From positions 186,001-250,000 of the forward strand of contig JAGPNK010000028.1 of the NCBI GenBank assembly GCA_020746835.1: DNA of 64,000 nucleotides. Reading direction: 5' to 3'. This DNA comes from Stachybotrys elegans. Taxonomy: Eukaryota > Ascomycota > Sordariomycetes > Hypocreales > Stachybotryaceae. The notes beneath the pieces were generated by a model. It had not been told where the DNA came from. It made no database searches and was given only the letters and a program-made list of their open reading frames with translations. Numbering within the stretch: position 1 is the stretch's first letter; the number at the start of each line of letters is the position of its first letter. Below are positions 59,520 to 64,000 of the stretch, in pieces. A program made the position numbers and the translations under genes.

Positions 59520-61152
59520 GGTAATTTAATAGCAAAGGCTACCTATACCACCAGTGGTACAAATAGCTAAAATCCTATACTACTAGTAGTATAGATAGCT
59601 AAAATTATATAAGTATTATATATACTAATAAGGGTTATATAAATAGACTAATATAAATATATTAAGCTAGAAGCTATAAAAATTATATAATTCTTTCTAT
59701 TTATATAAATGTATATAGTATTAATTACTATAATAACTAGTTAGTATAGTCTATATTTTACTTTCTTTTATTTTAGTATTTATTTAAAAGAATCTACTAT
59801 TCTTTTATAATTATAGACTCTACTATTTCTATATAGTAATTCCTTAATAATTACTTTCTTTCTTAAATTAATTATATATTCTATAAGGCTTTTACTACTA
59901 CTATTAATAAATAAATAAAGCTATAAAACTATACTTTTATAATAAAAAGATTAAAAAAGACTAATAGTAAGTAAATATTAGTTTACTATATATATAATTA
60001 ATATTATATATAGTAATCTATAGTTTATAAAAAAAATATATCTTTTTATAGTATAGAATACTAATTCTTAGTTATTATAAAAGAAGATTTTAATAAAAGC
60101 TTTTAATCTTTTTAATATTAAAAGAGTAGTATATATAATATATATAATTATAAACTAAGTCTTTTATTTATAGCTTATACTATTTATTATTATTTATTAG
60201 TAGATAATAAAGCTTTTATTAATTAGTTTAATAATATTAGTATTAAAATAAAGAATATTAAAATCTTTATATATAATAAAAGCTTAAAGAGCTTTATAAT
60301 AATAAAAACTATAATAATTAACTTATTTAAAAAAGATAGAATTTTAGCTAAAGCTAAAGTAATATTTTTATTTTATTATAGTAATTATAAGAATTTAAAT
60401 TCTAGAATAAACTTAAGATTAATAATAATAATTAAATTATCTCTATTCTATTTATCTATTTAGTATTATTAAAATATCTATATATTTATCTAAATATAAT
60501 AATAATAGACTATATATATAAAACTAATATCTTTTATATATCTTTTCTTAATATTATTAGAATTAATATATAGAAAAGGTTATTCTATATTAGCTTTATA
60601 TTCTTTAGCTATAAAGAAAAATCTAACTATATTTAAATACTAAACTATCTATATACTATTATTTAAGAAAAGGAAATATAGTTACTATTTATAATCTTTA
60701 TAAATTATAGTTTTATCTATATAAAAGCTATTTAGAGTAGCTTTTCCCTTACTATATACTTTCTTTATATTTAGTATATAAATAAAAGTATATTCTATAA
60801 CTATTAAACTGGGTTTATAAAGGGTTTAGTAAATAAAAAGGGTTATAATATATAAATAGAATTTCTATAAGTATAGTATTAAATAGTATTATTTTTTTAT
60901 TAATAACTATAATATAAAAACTAAAGAATTAAAGAAATAGTATTTAGAGTTATATTTTAAAGTAGTATATTATATCTTTACTATATAGCTTAAGCTTTAC
61001 TAAAAAAAGATTATTAAGGCTTAAATTAATTAATATTATTACTTTAGTTATAATATAACCTTTTAATATAAAGGTATTTACTAAGTTATAAAGTAGTATT
61101 TTAAATTATTATAAATAGATTTACTTTATATATAGTATATAATTAAAAATAT

Positions 61153-62448
61153 CCCCCCTAAGTATAAAGTAAAGGCTACTTAAAAGGGAATAGTAAGTAT
61201 TTCTTTCTAGCTATACTAAGGTTAAATAGATTATATAAATGCCTAATTGCCTATTATATAATATACTTAATTATTTATATTTTAAGGACTATATTAAGGC
61301 TTTAACTATATAATATCTCTTTTATAGCTATAGGGACTATAGTTATAAATATAGTTATAAATAAACTAATAATAGTATAATTAATAAGTGTTTTCTACCT
61401 ATAGGGATATATTAAATATTATATTATATTCCCTAAAATACCTAAATCTCTTTACTAAGCGGTATAATAAATAGCTATTCCTACTATTTTAATAATAGGC
61501 TTTAAAATATAAATAGGTCTATTATTTAAAGAAAACCCTAGTAGGCTTACTAGTTCTATTTACCTTCTTTTTATCTCTTTAGTTTTAAAAAGAGCCTAGA
61601 TCTAAACTATTAGGCTATTATTTAAAGGGCTTAAAAATCCTAGTCTATTATATACTATTAGTAATACTATTCCTTAAAGGCCTCTTAGAATAGATAGACT
61701 TATTTTTATTTAGCTATCTTTAGCTTAAATAGACTATTAGTGTCCCTACTTTAGAGAGATTATACTACCCCTAGTATTTTAGTTTATATTCTTTATTAAG
61801 AATATAGAGCTACTATATATAATATTAATAATAAAGATTTTAATAATAGAAGAAAGAGAAAAAGAAAGATATATAATAAAGAAATAAAGGCCTTTTTATA
61901 TATATTTCTTAAACTCTATTCTAGGGCTAGGCCTTATATAATTATATATTTCTAGCCTTATATAGCTATAGTACTATTTATAGCTATAGTTATTATATAG
62001 TAAGTTAGCTTCTTTATTATAAGCCTATATAGCCTAATAACTTCTACTAAAATTATAGTATATATAGTATTTTAATCTTAGTATATTACTCTTAGTATTT
62101 TATTAAACTATTTTTATTATATATAGTTAATAATTAATTCTAAATAATAGTACCTTTAGCCAGCCTTATTAAAATATACTAAATAGACTAATAAATAGTA
62201 TATATATATATTAAGTCTACTAACTATAGGTCTCCCTAACTATATATACTTTTACTATTACTATTACTACTATAGCCCTCTTATTATTCTCTAGCTCTAA
62301 CTAATAGAAGATATTAGCTATAGTTTAATAATCTCTTTATTATTTAATACTATTCTTTAATTCTATAAATAGTAAGGCTATTATTATTTATATATACTAT
62401 TATTCTTTTTTCTATACTAAATATACCTACTATATTATAATTAAAAAT
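61153..62448 (+). repeat. direct repeat copy A (about 1.3 kb)
   Basis: Begins with CTAAGTATAAAGTAAAGGCT, then shares long similar stretches with copy B, e.g. CTATACTAAGGTTAAATAG, TAAGGACTATATTAAG, GTAGGCTTACTAGT and TCTATACTAAATATACC, the two copies differing mainly by C/T and G/A. Confidence 0.7.
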
Positions 62449-62491
62449 ACTATTATAAACTAAATTAAAGATTTTTATAATTAAATAGTAT

Positions 62492-63755
62492 TCTCTCTAA
62501 GTATAGGGCAAAGGCTACTCAGGGGGGGGGGGGGATAGAGAAGCTATAAGTCTTCTCTTTCTTCTAGTTATACTAAGGTTAAATAGGTAATATAAATGCC
62601 CAATTATCTATTATATAATAGATATATTTAATCATCTATATTTTAAGGACTATATTAAGACTTTAACTATATACTATAGAAACTATAGTTATAAATATAG
62701 TTATAAATAGGCCAATAGTAGTATAATTAATAAATAGTGTTTTCTATTTATAAAGTAAGAGATATATTAAACATTATATTATATTTATATAGTCTAAAAC
62801 ACCTAAATCTCTCTACTAAGCAGTATAATAGCTATTTCTACTATTTTAATAGTTTAATAGACTTTAAAATATAGACCTATTATTTAAAGCAAACTCTAGT
62901 AGGCTTACTAGTCCTATTTACCTTCTTTTTATCTCTCTAGTTCTAGGGAGAGCCTAAGTCTAGACTATTAAGCTATTATTTAAAGGGCTTAAAAGCCCTA
63001 GTCTATTATATAATATAGACTATTAGTAATACTATTCCTTAGCCTCTTAAAATAGATAGACTTATCTCTATTTAGCTATCTCTAGTCTAAGTAAACTACT
63101 CGTACTCTTACTTTAGAGAGATTATACTACCTCTAGCATTTTAGTTTATATTTTCTATTAAGTATTATTAATAATAAAGATTTTAATAAGTATAGATAGA
63201 AAGAAAAGAAAGAGAGAGATATATAATAGAAAGATAAAGGCCTTTTTATATATATTTCTTAAACTCTATTCTAAAGCTAGGCCTTATATACTAGATTATA
63301 TATTTCTAGCCTAATATAGCTATAATACTATTTATAGCTATAGCTATTATATACTTAATAACTTCTACTAGAATTATAGTATATATAGTATTCTAATTTT
63401 AGTATATTACTCTTAGCATTTTATTAAACTATTTTTATTATATATAACTAATAATTAATTCTAGATAATAGTACCTTTAGTTAGCCTTATTAGAATATAT
63501 ACTAATAAATAGTATATATATATATTAAGTTTACTAACTATAGGTCCCCCTAACTATATATACTTATACTTACTATTACTATTACTACTATAGCCCTTTT
63601 ATTATTCTCTAGCTCTAGCTAATAGAAGATATTATTTAATAATCCTTTTATTATTTAATACTATTCTTTAGTCTTATAGATAGTAAGGCTACTATTGTTT
63701 ATATATACTATTATTCTTTTTTCTATACTAAATATACCTACTATATTATAATTAA
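62492..63755 (+). repeat. direct repeat copy B (about 1.3 kb)
   Basis: Same order of blocks as copy A, offset about 1.31-1.34 kb, with an extra run of 13 G at 62522-62534 where copy A has AAAAGGG. Confidence 0.7.
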
Positions 63756-64000
63756 ATAGTATAGAAGTAAATATAGATATCTTTTTATTTATTATATTTA
63801 TTATATTAGGTTATATAGAGCTAGATTTTCTAAAAAGTATTATAAAGAGTTAAAGTATAAAGAGTTTAACTATAAAATACTCTATCTTTTTATATAAAGA
63901 TATTTTTAAAAATACTTAGGCTTCTTTATATATATATACTTTATATTTTAGTTAATTAAAATAAGTCTCTTTAGTTATAATATTTCTATATATAATAGTA

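Larger units (their letters stand above)
59520..64000. repeat. AT-rich block, RIP-like, degenerate repeat DNA
   Basis: From about 59520 the sequence switches abruptly to very high A+T, rich in TA and nearly free of CA and TG, and stays so to the window end. No open frame of 60 codons exists on either strand. This is the footprint of repeat-induced point mutation on old transposable elements. The original element family cannot be identified by eye. The block contains a degenerate tandem duplication (61153-63755). Confidence 0.8.

Noticed and set aside
59520..64000. Mitochondrial DNA insertion
   Set aside because: AT-rich, but no mitochondrial genes or long frames, and C/T-type divergence between tandem copies fits RIP better.

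Overview
The window looks like nuclear DNA of a filamentous ascomycete, most likely a Sordariomycete close to the Hypocreales. Evidence: nearly every gene splices through short introns (45-103 bp) with fungal donors and CTAAC-type branch sites. The gene families are typical of moulds: HET, NACHT, 2EXR, Zn(II)2Cys6, NmrA, Hce2/Ecp2, CBM1 and tyrosinase. The last 4.5 kb is an almost pure A+T block, as left by repeat-induced point mutation (RIP). I see no rRNA, tRNA or CRISPR. All splice models were read by eye; those called firm join in frame and restore a family motif across each junction.

Layout. 0-10 kb: an enoyl-reductase-like MDR enzyme, a SET-domain gene with an apparent one-base frameshift, an LRR-like gene, a 2EXR gene, a HET gene and a protein with a possible HxD...H metal site. 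11-18 kb: a GH10-CBM1 protein that has lost both catalytic glutamates, a multi-pass membrane protein, and a large P-type cation ATPase. 18-26 kb: a NACHT (NLR-like) gene with an apparent frameshift, an NmrA-like protein and a second MDR enzyme. 27.8-32.1 kb: three secreted proteins on one strand (Hce2/Ecp2-like, short tyrosinase, glycosidase-like). 32-36.6 kb: a decayed zone with repeat fragments, a broken zinc-cluster remnant and a HET gene without a start codon.

36.9-52 kb is the most coherent block: a membrane-anchored M24 peptidase, a Git1-like MFS transporter, a hydantoinase/dihydropyrimidinase, a Zn(II)2Cys6 regulator, an Asp/Glu-racemase-superfamily enzyme, an NCS1 permease and a DHA1-type MFS exporter. 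Permease, ring-opening amidohydrolase, racemase-like enzyme and regulator together recall bacterial hydantoin-utilisation (hyu) operons. The two intergenic regions inside the set share an ATCGCCCG motif; one holds it as a 9-bp inverted repeat and the other holds nested palindromes. I read this as a candidate fungal hydantoin/cyclic-ureide catabolic cluster. No N-carbamoylase is visible here.

54-59 kb: a glutathione-independent formaldehyde-dehydrogenase-like alcohol dehydrogenase and a GH13 alpha-glucosidase. 59.5-64 kb: the AT block, containing a degenerate tandem duplication of about 1.3 kb and a 13-G run. Fragments of one short repeat lie at about 32.2, 33.8, 36.5, 50.0, 54.1 and 56.7 kb.
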